NCBI RefSeq assembly: GCF_900113875.1
Contig: NZ_FORA01000001.1
Location: forward strand, 806,001 to 870,000
Origin: Jannaschia pohangensis
Lineage (GTDB): Bacteria; Pseudomonadota; Alphaproteobacteria; Rhodobacterales; Rhodobacteraceae
Reading direction: 5' to 3'
Length of the DNA: 64,000 bases
The notes beneath the pieces are model-generated. The model was not told the origin of the DNA. It worked only from the letters and a program-made list of their open reading frames with translations, and searched no databases. The stretch's first letter is position 1. Each line of letters starts with the position of its first letter. A program made the position numbers and the translations under genes. Positions 29,159-37,708 of this stretch are shown here, piece after piece.

Positions 29159-30385
29159 CTATCGTCGCAACCGGGCCAATTCGCCGACATCGTCGGGGCG
29201 CGACAGGGCTTCGGCCAGACCCTCGATGGCCGCGATGGAATGACCCGAGCGGAGCGAGTCGACATGGGGCAACAAAGCCTGGATGCCGGCGGCCTTGGGG
29301 GCGAAGCCGTCGAACCGCAGCAGCGGATTGATCCAGATGACCTTGCGCGCCGTCAGATGCAGGCGGCGCGCCTCGAACGCCAGTTGGTCGATGTTGCCCC
29401 GGTCCAGCCCGTCGGTCACCAGAAGGACGACCGCCCCCTGCCCCAGAACCCGGCGCGACCAGTCGCGGTTGAAGGCATGCAGCGCCGCGCCGATGCGGGT
29501 GCCCCCCTCCCAATCCTGCGCCTCGGCCCCGGCGGCGGCGAGGGCGGTGTCCACGTCGCGGGTGCGCAGATGCCGGGTGATATTGGTCAACCGCGTCCCG
29601 AAGGTGAACCCATGCACATCGGCCCATCCCTGACCCTGCCGGTTGGCGACGGCGTGAAGGAAGTGCAGCAGGACGCGGCTATAGGACGACATGGAGCCGG
29701 AAATATCGCAGATCGCCACAAGGTTGGGCCAGCGAATTCTATGGGTTGCGCGGCGAAGTTCATGCATCTCACCGCGCCGCAGCGCCGCCCGCAACGTCGC
29801 GCGCCGGTCGATCCGGCCCAACACGTCGGCTTGCAGGCGGCGCGACGACATCGGTTTGACCGGCAGGGAGAGCCGGGCGAGCATCCGCTTCGCCTCGGCC
29901 ATCTCGGAAACCGACATCTGCTCGAAATCGAGGGACCGCAGCCGTTCGCGGGCCGAGGCGGTCGCGGCCGCATCCAGCTGCAACTCCTCCGTCGGCTCCT
30001 CGGTCTGGGGCACGACGTCTGGTTGATCCAGCAAGGCCTCGGCCGCGCGTTTTTCGGCCGGTTTGGCCTTTTGCTCCTGCTGGACGCCGCGCACCGTGGG
30101 CGTGAGCAGGCCCATCATATGCTCAAGGTAGCGCGGGTCGCGCCAATAGAGCCGGAAGAGCTGCGCGAAGGTCGCGCGATGCTCGGGGCGTTGAACGAAG
30201 ACCGCCTGAAGGGTGTGGAAGAAATCGGCGCGATCGGTGAACCCCGCCGCCTGCACCGCCTCGGTCGCAAGGATCAACCGATCCGCCCCGACCGGCACAC
30301 CGGCGCGGCGCAGGGCAGCGCCGAAATGGGCGATATTGCCCGCCAGTTTCGGGTCGTCGGGAAGGTCGAGGGGCGGGTGTTCCAT
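29159..30385 (-). CDS. coxE: VWA-domain protein CoxE-like (maturation of Mo/Cu hydroxylases)
   Basis: The 408-residue protein has a helical N-terminal half and a C-terminal von Willebrand A domain with a complete MIDAS start, DISGSMSSYS (about residue 228), plus TDGLDRG further on. CoxE works with the MoxR-type ATPase CoxD to mature the active site of CO-dehydrogenase-like enzymes. It is encoded 84 bases downstream of that ATPase, the expected order. Its client is most likely the CoxSLM-type enzyme 3-8 kb away, even though form II enzymes lack the copper ligand. Confidence 0.9.
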   Translation of the reverse strand: MEHPPLDLPDDPKLAGNIAHFGAALRRAGVPVGADRLILATEAVQAAGFTDRADFFHTLQAVFVQRPEHRATFAQLFRLYWRDPRYLEHMMGLLTPTVRGVQQEQKAKPAEKRAAEALLDQPDVVPQTEEPTEELQLDAAATASARERLRSLDFEQMSVSEMAEAKRMLARLSLPVKPMSSRRLQADVLGRIDRRATLRAALRRGEMHELRRATHRIRWPNLVAICDISGSMSSYSRVLLHFLHAVANRQGQGWADVHGFTFGTRLTNITRHLRTRDVDTALAAAGAEAQDWEGGTRIGAALHAFNRDWSRRVLGQGAVVLLVTDGLDRGNIDQLAFEARRLHLTARKVIWINPLLRFDGFAPKAAGIQALLPHVDSLRSGHSIAAIEGLAEALSRPDDVGELARLRR

Positions 30386-30390
30386 CGGCG

Positions 30391-30441
30391 CAGGCCGGGG
30401 GCTAGCCCCCGGACCCCCAGGATATTTGAACCGAGAAGAAG
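30391..30441 (+). repeat. Dispersed GC-rich palindrome with GGATATTT box (family 1, copy C)
   Basis: The dyad GCCGGGGGCTAGCCCCCGG(A) is followed by CCCCCAGGATATTTG and AGAAGAAGAC. It occupies nearly the whole space between coxD and coxE and points against the direction of those genes, which argues against its being only a terminator for them. Confidence 0.72.
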
Positions 30442-30469
30442 ACGGGTCGGAGCGCCGGGTCCAAGTGCA

Positions 30470-31348
30470 TCACGCCAGTTCCGCCCGGACCTCGTCGAGG
30501 ATGCGCTTGGCCTCGGAACCCTGAAGTTTCTGGATGTCGTCCTGGTATTTCAGCAGCGCGCCAAGGGTGTCGGCGATCACCTCGGGCGACAGGTCGATCA
30601 TGTCGAGCGCGAGCAGGCATTTCGCCCAGTCGATGGTTTCGGCCACGCCGGGTTTCTTGAACAAGTCTTCGGTGCGCAGTTTCTGGACGAAGGCCACGAC
30701 TTCGCGCGACAGGGCGGCAGAGGCCTCGGGGGCACGGGCGGCGAGGATCTCCATTTCCCGGTCGTGGGTCGGGTAGTCGACCCAGTGATAGAGGCAGCGA
30801 CGCTTGAGCGCGTCATGCACCTCTCGCGTGCGGTTGGAGGTCAGGATCACGATGGGCGGTTCCGGCGCGGTGACGGGGCCGGTTTCGGGGATGGTGACCT
30901 GAAAGTCTGACAGCGCCTCGAGCAGGAAGGCCTCGAACGGCGCGTCGGTGCGGTCGATTTCGTCGATGAGCAGGACGGGCGCGCCGCCCTCCTGCGGGCG
31001 CATCGCCTCCAGCAGGGGGCGCGCGATCAGGAAGTCGTCGGAGAAGAGGTCCGGCGGCGTGTGGCCCGTGGCCTCGGCCCGCCGGATCGCCATCATCTGG
31101 GCGGCGAAATTCCATTCATAGACCGCGCTGGACGCATCCAGCCCCTCGTAGCACTGAAGCCGGATCAAACGACGCCCGAGGGCCGCGGCGATGGCCTTGG
31201 CGATCTCGGTCTTGCCGGTGCCGGCCTCCCCCTCCAGAAACAGGGGGCGACCCAGTCGCAGCGCCAGAAAGGTGACCGTCGCGAGGGCGCGCCCGCAGAC
31301 GTAGTTCTGTTGGGCCAATGCGGCCTGCACATCATCAATCGAGTTCAT
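30470..31348 (-). CDS. coxD: MoxR-family AAA+ ATPase CoxD-like
   Basis: The 292-residue AAA+ ATPase has Walker A GEAGTGKT (residues 40-47), Walker B VLLIDEID (about 130), and sensor-like ILTSNRTREVHDALKRRCLYHWVDYP. MoxR proteins remodel partner enzymes together with a VWA protein, here CoxE. In CO oxidisers CoxD helps load the Mo-Cu centre. The ATG at 31348 matches the N-terminus of relatives but has a weak ribosome site; an ATG at 31363 is possible. It is divergent from gcdH. Confidence 0.92.
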   Translation of the reverse strand: MNSIDDVQAALAQQNYVCGRALATVTFLALRLGRPLFLEGEAGTGKTEIAKAIAAALGRRLIRLQCYEGLDASSAVYEWNFAAQMMAIRRAEATGHTPPDLFSDDFLIARPLLEAMRPQEGGAPVLLIDEIDRTDAPFEAFLLEALSDFQVTIPETGPVTAPEPPIVILTSNRTREVHDALKRRCLYHWVDYPTHDREMEILAARAPEASAALSREVVAFVQKLRTEDLFKKPGVAETIDWAKCLLALDMIDLSPEVIADTLGALLKYQDDIQKLQGSEAKRILDEVRAELA

Positions 31349-31442
31349 TGCGCCATGGGGCATTTTGCACCGCGTGCGGTCAAGTCGCGTTGCGGGATCG
31401 GCGCATGCGGCGTATCTGTGACGCAGCGACTTGGAGGATGCG

Positions 31443-32657
31443 ATGAAAGACACGGCTGCACAGGGCTTCGGCCCCGACCTCGCCGCCTTCGACTGGGCCG
31501 ATGCGTTCCGGCTGGAGGATCAACTGACCGAGGAAGAGCGGATGATGCGCGACGGCGCGCGCGCCTTTGCCGATGCCGAACTGGCCCCCATCGTGCGCGA
31601 GGCCTATGCCGGCGAGACGTCGAACCCCGGTCTTTTCAAGAAGATGGGACGCGCCGGGTTGCTTGGCCTGACGATCCCCGAAGAGTACGGCGGGCTTGGC
31701 GCGGGTTATGTCACCTATGGCCTTGTGGCGCGGGAAGTGGAGCGGATCGACTCGGGCTATCGCAGCATGATGTCGGTGCAATCGTCCCTCGTCATGTATC
31801 CGATCTACGCCTACGGGTCCGAGGAGCAGCGGCGGAAATACCTGCCCGGACTGGCCAGCGGCGATCTGATCGGATGTTTCGGCCTGACCGAACCCGACGC
31901 GGGGTCGGACCCGGCGGGCATGAAGACGCGGGCGGTCAAGACCGACACCGGCTACCGGCTGACGGGGGCGAAGATGTGGATCTCGAATGCGCCGTTTGCG
32001 GATGTTTTCGTGGTCTGGGCCAAGTCGGAGGCGCATGGCGGCAAGATTCGCGGCTTCGTGCTGGACAAGGGCATGGCGGGGCTGAGCGCGCCGACGATCA
32101 AGGGCAAGCAGAGCCTGCGCGCCTCGACCACGGGTGAGATCGTGATGGACGGCGTCGACGTGGGTGAAGACGCCCTTTTGCCGAACGTTCAAGGACTTAA
32201 AGGCCCGTTCGGATGTCTGAACCGCGCCCGGTACGGCATCAGTTGGGGCGTCATGGGGGCGGCGGAATTCTGTTGGCATGCGGCGCGGCAATACGGGCTG
32301 GATCGGCATCAATTCGGCCGACCGCTGGCCCAGACACAGCTGTTCCAGAAGAAGCTGGCGGACATGCAGACGGAAATTTCCCTTGGACTTCAAGGGTCTC
32401 TGCGGGTGGGGCGGTTGATGGACGAGGGGCGCGCGGCGCCCGAGATGATCAGCCTGATCAAGCGCAACAACTGCGGCAAGGCGCTGGATGTGGCGCGGCT
32501 GGCGCGGGATATGCATGGCGGAAACGGAATTTCCGAGGAATATCAGGTCATTCGCCACATGATGAACCTTGAGACGGTCAACACCTATGAGGGGACGCAT
32601 GACGTTCACGCCCTCATCCTGGGGCGGGCACAGACCGGATTGCAGGCCTTTTTCTGA
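31443..32657 (+). CDS. gcdH: Glutaryl-CoA dehydrogenase
   Basis: The 404-residue flavoenzyme converts glutaryl-CoA to crotonyl-CoA and CO2 in lysine and tryptophan breakdown. FAD and substrate motifs are [13 protein letters not shown] (about 141-153), [18 protein letters not shown], and [14 protein letters not shown] typical of the glutaryl branch. The catalytic base is the Glu in [20 protein letters not shown]. The start at 31443 is set by GGAGG; the in-frame TTG at 31431 is part of that site. A single-gene unit with no partner here. Confidence 0.94.
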   Translation: MKDTAAQGFGPDLAAFDWADAFRLEDQLTEEERMMRDGARAFADAELAPIVREAYAGETSNPGLFKKMGRAGLLGLTIPEEYGGLGAGYVTYGLVAREVERIDSGYRSMMSVQSSLVMYPIYAYGSEEQRRKYLPGLASGDLIGCFGLTEPDAGSDPAGMKTRAVKTDTGYRLTGAKMWISNAPFADVFVVWAKSEAHGGKIRGFVLDKGMAGLSAPTIKGKQSLRASTTGEIVMDGVDVGEDALLPNVQGLKGPFGCLNRARYGISWGVMGAAEFCWHAARQYGLDRHQFGRPLAQTQLFQKKLADMQTEISLGLQGSLRVGRLMDEGRAAPEMISLIKRNNCGKALDVARLARDMHGGNGISEEYQVIRHMMNLETVNTYEGTHDVHALILGRAQTGLQAFF

Positions 32658-32660
32658 GAC

Positions 32661-32718
32661 GGATTTCAGGGGTGATCCACGGGTGATCTACGTCGGATAT
32701 ACGTCGGACGTGATCCGC
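32661..32718 (+). repeat. Dispersed ~51-base intergenic repeat (family 2, copy 1)
   Basis: The element starts GGATTTCA and contains CACGGGTGATC, ACGTCGGAT and CGTCGGACGT, a degenerate run of roughly 10-base units (GTGATCCACG, GTGATCTACG, TCGGATATACG). A second copy on the opposite strand at 62365-62415 matches at 44 of 51 positions by my alignment. It sits between the convergent gcdH and cytochrome c genes. Confidence 0.7.
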
Positions 32719-32731
32719 AAATGAGGGGGTC

Positions 32732-32749
32732 GGCGGGGTGAACCCCGCC
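32732..32749. repeat. Short perfect palindrome GGCGGGGT-GA-ACCCCGCC
   Basis: An 8-2-8 perfect inverted repeat between two convergent genes, 14 bases after repeat family 2 copy 1. It may act as a bidirectional transcription stop, but there is no T-run. Only one copy is seen in the window. Confidence 0.5.
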
Positions 32750-32771
32750 CTACCCCGCTGCCCGCTGGCGG

Positions 32772-33359
32772 TCACTCTGCAACGGGCGTGATCTCCAGCG
32801 TGACGGCGGCATACCAGTCGGCGATCTGGCGGATCTCGGCGTCCGACAAACCGGCGGCGATGTCGGACATGATCTCGTGCTTGCGGGTGCCGCGCTTGAA
32901 GGCCTTGAGTTGGGTGTCGATGTAGATGTTCGTCTCACCGGCCAGGTTCGGCGCATCCAGCAACAGGGAGATGCCGTCGGCGCCGTGACAGGACACGCAG
33001 GCTTGGGGCGCTTCATCGGGGCTGACCCCGTCGGGCAGGGTCGCGACGACCTCGTGGGCGGCATACCAGGCGGCGACGTCGGAAATCTGCTGCGCGGTCA
33101 AGCCGGCGGTCACGACGCTCATCATCTCGTGCTCGCGCGCGCCGGTCTTGAAGGCCAGAAGCTGCGCTTCGAGATACTCCACCGGCTCGCCGCCGATGTG
33201 GGGCGCAATGGGGATCGTGGCATAGCCGTCGATCCCGTGACAGGTCCGGCACATGGTCGCGACCTTGCGCCCGGCCTCGGGGTCGTCGGCGCGGGCCGCC
33301 TGTGGGATGCCCCCGGCGAGCGTGAGCCCGCCGAGAACGAGTGCGAAAGCGCGGATCAT
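32772..33359 (-). CDS. Dihaem cytochrome c (c4-like), partner of a PQQ-type dehydrogenase
   Basis: The 195-residue protein has a signal peptide (ALVLGGLTLAGGIPQAARA) and two class I haem sites, CRTCH (Cys37, Cys40, His41) and CVSCH (Cys121, Cys124, His125). Each has a downstream Met in a matching context (REHEMMS and RKHEIMS). The two halves are clearly duplicated. It overlaps the upstream PQQ-type sugar dehydrogenase gene by 4 bases, so it very likely accepts electrons from that enzyme in the periplasm and passes them to an oxidase. Confidence 0.9.
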   Translation of the reverse strand: MIRAFALVLGGLTLAGGIPQAARADDPEAGRKVATMCRTCHGIDGYATIPIAPHIGGEPVEYLEAQLLAFKTGAREHEMMSVVTAGLTAQQISDVAAWYAAHEVVATLPDGVSPDEAPQACVSCHGADGISLLLDAPNLAGETNIYIDTQLKAFKRGTRKHEIMSDIAAGLSDAEIRQIADWYAAVTLEITPVAE

Positions 33360-34615
33360 TCCGCAGGCTTCGGATTGTAGGCGATCCGCCAGATCGCCCC
33401 GGCGAAGTCGTCGGAGACCAGCATCGAGCCATCGGGCAGGAATTCGATATCCATCGGGCGACCGCGATATTCGCCCGTCGATTCGTCCAGCCAGCCGTCG
33501 GCAAAGACCTGCGCCCCGGCCGCGTTGCCCTCTTCGTCGAGCGCCGTGAACATCACGCGCGCGCCGACGGGTTCGGTCCGGTTCCACGATCCGTGCTGCG
33601 CCCAGAAGATGCCGCCGTGGTATTCCTCGGGGAAGGAGCTGTCGTGGTAGAAGCGCATGCCCAGATCGGCCGCATGGGCGGTCAGTTCCAGCTGCGGCTC
33701 GACGAAGGTCACGCCTTCGGGCCGGGGCACATCGGTGTATTCCGGGATTTCGATCCGGCTATTGGTCCAGGGAAAGCCGAAGTGCTGGCCCGCCGCGGTC
33801 TGGCGGTTCAACTCGCCCGGCGGGATGTCGTCGCCCATGCCGTCGACCTGATTGTCGGTCCACCACAGCTCTCCGGTGGCGGGGTTGAAATCCTGCCCGA
33901 CCGAATTGCGCACGCCCCTTGTATAAACCTCCCTCTCGGTGCCGTCGGTGTTCACGCGGATGATGCCGCCGATCCCGAGTTCGTCATAGAGTTCAAGCTT
34001 TTCGACAGGTTGCACGTTGTGGGGCTGTCCGAGCGAGATGTAGAGCTTGCCGTCCGGTCCCACGTCGCAGACGCGGGCGGTGTGGTTGAAGCTCTCCTCC
34101 TCTGGCGGGACAAGCTCTCCCTGGTCGATGACGACGCCGACCGCCGGGTCCGGCCCTTCGAAGAAGAATTCCGCCGCCGGGAAGACCAGCACGCGGTTGC
34201 GTTCGGCGATGTAGAGAAAGCCATCGGGCGAGAAACAGGGGCCGTTCGGGATGTCGAAGGTGATCGAGGGCGCGAAATCCTTGACCTCGTCGGCGACGCG
34301 GTCGCGGTCGCGGTCGACGATGGACCACATCTTGTCCTTGCGGGTGCCCGCAAACAGGACGGTGCCCTGGGGCGCCATCGCCATGGAGCGGGCGTCGGGC
34401 ACGACGGCGTAAAGGCTCACCTCGAACCCGTCGGGCACGTTGATGTGCTGGATGATCGCGCGGAGGGCGTCGGCGCGGTCGCCGTCCTGCTCCACAAAGG
34501 TGAAAGTGGCGTCCGTCTTCTGCATATTGGCGAGTCGGTCCATGTTGTCCTGTGCCGCGAGGGGCGTGGCCAGCATGGACGTACAAAGCAGAGCGACAAG
34601 GCTGCGCTTGGTCAT
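33356..34615 (-). CDS. PQQ-dependent sugar dehydrogenase-like beta-propeller (sorbosone/glucose dehydrogenase family)
   Basis: The 419-residue secreted protein (signal KRSLVALLCTSMLATPLAAQ) belongs to the soluble six-blade propeller family of PQQ enzymes. Visible landmarks are GTVLFAGTRKDK, CFSPDGFLYIAERNRV, GVRNSVGQDFNPATGELWWTDN with the family's Asn-Ser/Gly-x-Gly-Asp-like core, and AGQHFGFPWTN. The start at 34615 has GGGAGGA upstream. It is coupled to a dihaem cytochrome c, supporting a periplasmic sugar or alcohol oxidation role. The exact substrate is unknown, and no PQQ synthesis genes are in the window. Confidence 0.85.
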   Translation of the reverse strand: MTKRSLVALLCTSMLATPLAAQDNMDRLANMQKTDATFTFVEQDGDRADALRAIIQHINVPDGFEVSLYAVVPDARSMAMAPQGTVLFAGTRKDKMWSIVDRDRDRVADEVKDFAPSITFDIPNGPCFSPDGFLYIAERNRVLVFPAAEFFFEGPDPAVGVVIDQGELVPPEEESFNHTARVCDVGPDGKLYISLGQPHNVQPVEKLELYDELGIGGIIRVNTDGTEREVYTRGVRNSVGQDFNPATGELWWTDNQVDGMGDDIPPGELNRQTAAGQHFGFPWTNSRIEIPEYTDVPRPEGVTFVEPQLELTAHAADLGMRFYHDSSFPEEYHGGIFWAQHGSWNRTEPVGARVMFTALDEEGNAAGAQVFADGWLDESTGEYRGRPMDIEFLPDGSMLVSDDFAGAIWRIAYNPKPAE

Positions 34616-34698
34616 CTTGAATCCTCCCAAAGATAAATCGAACTTCCCGTGAGCCCTGGCCGCGGCCTCCTCGCCGATGGCCAAGACAGAAAAAGTGC

Positions 34699-34720
34699 GA
34701 CTTGCCTTACGCTAAGTCAA
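34699..34720 (-). promoter_or_regulatory. Candidate promoter/operator of the PQQ-dehydrogenase operon
   Basis: A minus-strand -35-like TTGACT (34715-34720) overlaps an inverted repeat GACTT...AAGTC (34699-34718), about 85-105 bases before the dehydrogenase start. The -10 region at a 17-base spacing is poor (CACTTT), so this is a weak call. Confidence 0.3.
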
Positions 34721-34834
34721 CTTTGGAAGAATACGAATGCAGGGGGCGGCGCGTCGGGGGCAGCGAGGGCCAATCGGGGAAGGTCTTTCGGGGGAACCGG
34801 GATCGGCGATTTCTTGCCACGGCATACCGCCAAG

Positions 34835-34861
34835 AAAAAGGGCCGCCCCGAAGGACGGCCC
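34835..34861 (-). terminator. Rho-independent terminator after yceI
   Basis: Minus-strand stem GGGCCGTCC/GGGCGGCCC with a TTCG tetraloop and a T-run after it, 24 bases past the yceI stop. Confidence 0.88.
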
Positions 34862-34884
34862 ATTCTGGGTGATGGAGTCGGTGT

Positions 34885-35460
34885 TTACGCGCCGGCCTTC
34901 TGTGCCTCGATCGAGATGAAGACCTGCACTTCGTCGGACACGAATGGGGCGAACATGCCCGCATCGAAGTCGGACCGCAGCAGCGTGGTGGTGGCGTCAA
35001 AGCCGAGCCAGGGCATCTTGGCCATCGGGTGCTCGGCCGCCTGGTTCAGCTTGGCATCCAGAACGACGGATTTCGTCACGCCGCCCAGGGTCAGATCGCC
35101 GGTGATGAGCGCGGTATTCTCGCCCGTCACCTCGATGGCGGTCGAGGTGAAGCTGACCGTTTCATTGGCGGCGGCATCGAGGAAGTCGGCCGACTGGAAG
35201 TGGGTGTCGCGCTCTTCCCAACCGGTGAACATGGATGTCAGGGGCATCGAAACGCTGACCGAGGAGTTTTCGGGGGCGTCGGCGTCGAACTGGATTTCGC
35301 CCTCGAACCCCGAGAACATGCCGTAGGTCGTCGAGAAGCCGAGGTGGTTGTAGTTGAAGACGATCTGGCTGTGGCTGGAGTCGAGGGTATAGGTCTCGGG
35401 CTCGGCCGTGGCGGGGGTGGCGGCAAGAAGGGCGGCGGCGATCAGGGGAAGGCGTGTCAT
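34885..35460 (-). CDS. yceI: YceI family periplasmic lipid/isoprenoid-binding protein
   Basis: YceI proteins are secreted lipocalin-like beta barrels that bind isoprenoid quinone-like lipids. The 191-residue product has a signal peptide (LPLIAAALLAATPATA), then the family signature TYTLDSSHSQIVFNYNHLGFS and strands TALITGDLTLGGVTKSVVLDAKLN. Length is typical. The start at 35460 has GGAG 7 bases upstream. It is a single gene, divergent from the propeller gene at 35677 across a 216-base region. Confidence 0.92.
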   Translation of the reverse strand: MTRLPLIAAALLAATPATAEPETYTLDSSHSQIVFNYNHLGFSTTYGMFSGFEGEIQFDADAPENSSVSVSMPLTSMFTGWEERDTHFQSADFLDAAANETVSFTSTAIEVTGENTALITGDLTLGGVTKSVVLDAKLNQAAEHPMAKMPWLGFDATTTLLRSDFDAGMFAPFVSDEVQVFISIEAQKAGA

Positions 35461-35676
35461 GGGTTGCTCCGGGTTGGAATATGCGTCTTCGGTGGTTTTG
35501 ATCTGACGGCTTTGCGGCGTTCGGGATACAGGCACGGCCCAACAGGGCCTGTGCGTGCATGCACCGCTCTGGAGATGGTCCGGGCCCATCCGCACCGCAA
35601 GGGCGCCCTCGAGCAAATCCCGGCGACAATTCGCCCATTCGGTGATACTTCTGTGCCCATTCGGGCGGAGGTGCGC

Positions 35677-36828
35677 ATGATGGGCCGGGATATCACGATC
35701 TTGCTGGGCACGACCAAGGGCGCCTTCCTGCTGGCGTTCGAGCAGGGCGCATGGGTCGCAAGGGGGCCGTTCTGCGACGGCTGGCCCATCAATCACGTGG
35801 TCGGCGACCCCGAACGCGGCACGATCTGGGCCGCGGGGGGCGGCGATTTCACCGGCGCGGGCGTCTGGCGCAGCGACGACGGCGGCGCGACCTGGACCGT
35901 GACGCGTCTGACGGCCGGGACGATGGACGACTGGGCCGCCAATGACGCGGATTTCGCCGCGATGATGGGCTGGACGCCCGGCCCGCTTCCGTTCGAAGGG
36001 TTCGCCCAGGTCTGGAGCCTCGACTTTGCCCATGGCGTGCTGCACGCGGGCACCAAGCCGGCGGGGTTGCTGCGCAGTTCGGACGACGGGGCGACCTGGA
36101 CGCGGGTCACCGGCCTTGACGAGCATCCGTCGGCCGACAGCTGGAACCCCGGTGCCGCTGGCCTTGTGCTGCACAGCATCGTGGCCGACCCCGCGGTGCC
36201 GGAAAAGCTCTGGATCGGGATATCGGCTGCGGGCGTCTTCGCGACCGAGGACGGCGGCGCCACCTGGGATCGCCGCAACCGCCTGTCGAATGCCGAAAGC
36301 TGCGGCCACCACGATCACCCGGCCGCCCCGCGGGACGGCGAGACCGGGCATTGCGTCCACAACATCGTGCGCGCGCCGGGGGATGCCGACGTGCTCTATC
36401 AGCAGAATCACCACGGCGTCTGGCGGTCGGCGGACGGCGGGCGGGCGTGGGACGATATCACCCCGGGCCTGCCGTCGACGTTCGGGTTTCCGATCCGGGT
36501 GCATCCACGCGACCCGCGAACGATCTGGACGCTGCCGCTCAACGGCGACATGGCGGGCCGGTTTCCGCCGGACGGGGCGGCGGCGGTCTGGCGGTCGCGC
36601 GACGGCGGCGCCACGTGGCAGGCACGGCGCGACGGCCTGCCGCAACGCGGATGCTTCTTCACCGTCCTGCGACAGGCGATGGCGGGCGACGGCCGCGACC
36701 CGGCGGGCGTCTACTTCGGCACCAATTCGGGGTCGGTGTTCGCCAGTCTGGACGAAGGCGACACCTGGTCCGAAGTGGCGCGCCACCTGCCCACGATCCT
36801 GTCGGTCGAGGTGCTGGACCGGGCCTGA
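35677..36828 (+). CDS. Cytoplasmic BNR/sortilin-like beta-propeller protein
   Basis: The 383-residue protein has no signal peptide and carries repeated Asp-box motifs of the sialidase/VPS10 type: SDDGGATW, SDDGATWTR, EDGGATWD, SADGGRAWD, SRDGGATWQ and DEGDTWSE. These give a six-blade propeller. The His/Cys stretch SCGHHDHPAAP in mid-sequence is unusual. Relatives are annotated as exo-alpha-sialidase or glycosyl hydrolase, but no sialidase catalytic arginines are identifiable, so the activity is unknown. The start has GGAGG 5 bases upstream; a much longer open frame upstream is antisense to yceI. Confidence 0.82.
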   Translation: MMGRDITILLGTTKGAFLLAFEQGAWVARGPFCDGWPINHVVGDPERGTIWAAGGGDFTGAGVWRSDDGGATWTVTRLTAGTMDDWAANDADFAAMMGWTPGPLPFEGFAQVWSLDFAHGVLHAGTKPAGLLRSSDDGATWTRVTGLDEHPSADSWNPGAAGLVLHSIVADPAVPEKLWIGISAAGVFATEDGGATWDRRNRLSNAESCGHHDHPAAPRDGETGHCVHNIVRAPGDADVLYQQNHHGVWRSADGGRAWDDITPGLPSTFGFPIRVHPRDPRTIWTLPLNGDMAGRFPPDGAAAVWRSRDGGATWQARRDGLPQRGCFFTVLRQAMAGDGRDPAGVYFGTNSGSVFASLDEGDTWSEVARHLPTILSVEVLDRA

Positions 36829-37017
36829 TCGCGGTCGGGCCGCCCTGCCCCTTCCGCCGCTGCGGCCCCGCCGTCGAACGGCCCCGGTGTGCCGATGAGG
36901 TGTCGCTTGGGTTCCGTTGCGGAATGCGGTGCCGGGTGCCTTTTTTCCGAGAACCTGCGGAACGATTGCGGCGCCTTCACGTTGAGTCGTTACAACCTGC
37001 AAACGAAAGGAATCAAT

Positions 37018-37494
37018 ATGTTCCGCATCATTGGTACAACTGCACTGACCCTCGCCATGGCTGGCCCGGCCTTCGCCGACGCCCATGCCGCCAACCCCTC
37101 CATGACCGAGATGACCGAAGAGGAATCGGCACAGCTGATCCGCACCCGCGACATCACCGGCGGCCCGATCTATTCGGTGTCGGCGAACTACGCCGAAGAA
37201 AGCTGGATGGGCGACGACTACGAGACCGCCTACAGCTATGACACGATGGGATACGGCGACAATCTGGAGCAGATCGGCGAGATCGAGGACATCGTGCTGG
37301 ATCGCAACGGCCAGATGATCGGCATCGTGGCCGAAGTCGGCGGCTTTCTCGACATCGGCGACAAGCATGTCATGCTGCGGGTGGACGATGTTCGCCTCGT
37401 GCCGGTCGACGATAAGACCTACAGCTTTGTGACGCGCATGAGCGAAGAGCAGCTCGAAGAGATGCCGTCGGTCAACGAAGCCTGGTACAACTGA
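37018..37494 (+). CDS. Secreted PRC-barrel domain protein
   Basis: The 158-residue product has a signal peptide (IIGTTALTLAMAGPAFADAHA), an acidic linker (TEMTEEESAQLIRTRDITGG) and a PRC-barrel (LEQIGEIEDIVLDRNGQMIGIVAEVGGFLDIGDKHVML, about residues 79-116). Secreted PRC-barrel proteins are common in this order and of unknown role, sometimes linked to photosynthetic or stress responses. Start is fixed by AAAGGA upstream. It is a single-gene unit with its own terminator. Confidence 0.85.
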   Translation: MFRIIGTTALTLAMAGPAFADAHAANPSMTEMTEEESAQLIRTRDITGGPIYSVSANYAEESWMGDDYETAYSYDTMGYGDNLEQIGEIEDIVLDRNGQMIGIVAEVGGFLDIGDKHVMLRVDDVRLVPVDDKTYSFVTRMSEEQLEEMPSVNEAWYN

Positions 37495-37524
37495 TCTTTA
37501 CAAAGGCCATTTGACGACACGGGA

Positions 37525-37550
37525 AAGGGAGCCTTCACGGCTCCCTTTTT
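37525..37550 (+). terminator. Rho-independent terminator after the PRC-barrel gene
   Basis: Stem AAGGGAGCC/GGCTCCCTT, loop TTCAC, followed by a T-run; 31 bases after the stop. Confidence 0.9.
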
Positions 37551-37708
37551 GCTGCGCGGTTTCGGCCATCCCGGGAGGGGTTGCGCCGCTGCCCCACATC
37601 GCTATACCCCGCCCATCCCGCCATGCATTTTTACCGCGTGGTCTCTCGTGTCCGGGGGGCGGGTCAGGCCCGGACTATGAAACGCGCGCAGACAAAACAG
37701 GAGTGAAC

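Noticed and set aside
35461-37368. A very long minus-strand frame extending yceI upstream
   Set aside because: YceI has its own signal peptide and ribosome site at 35460; the extension is antisense to the BNR-propeller gene and low complexity.
37552-37708. Structured leader (bS6:bS18-binding RNA) before rpsF
   Set aside because: I could not draw a convincing conserved stem with the expected loop; a covariance-model search would be needed.
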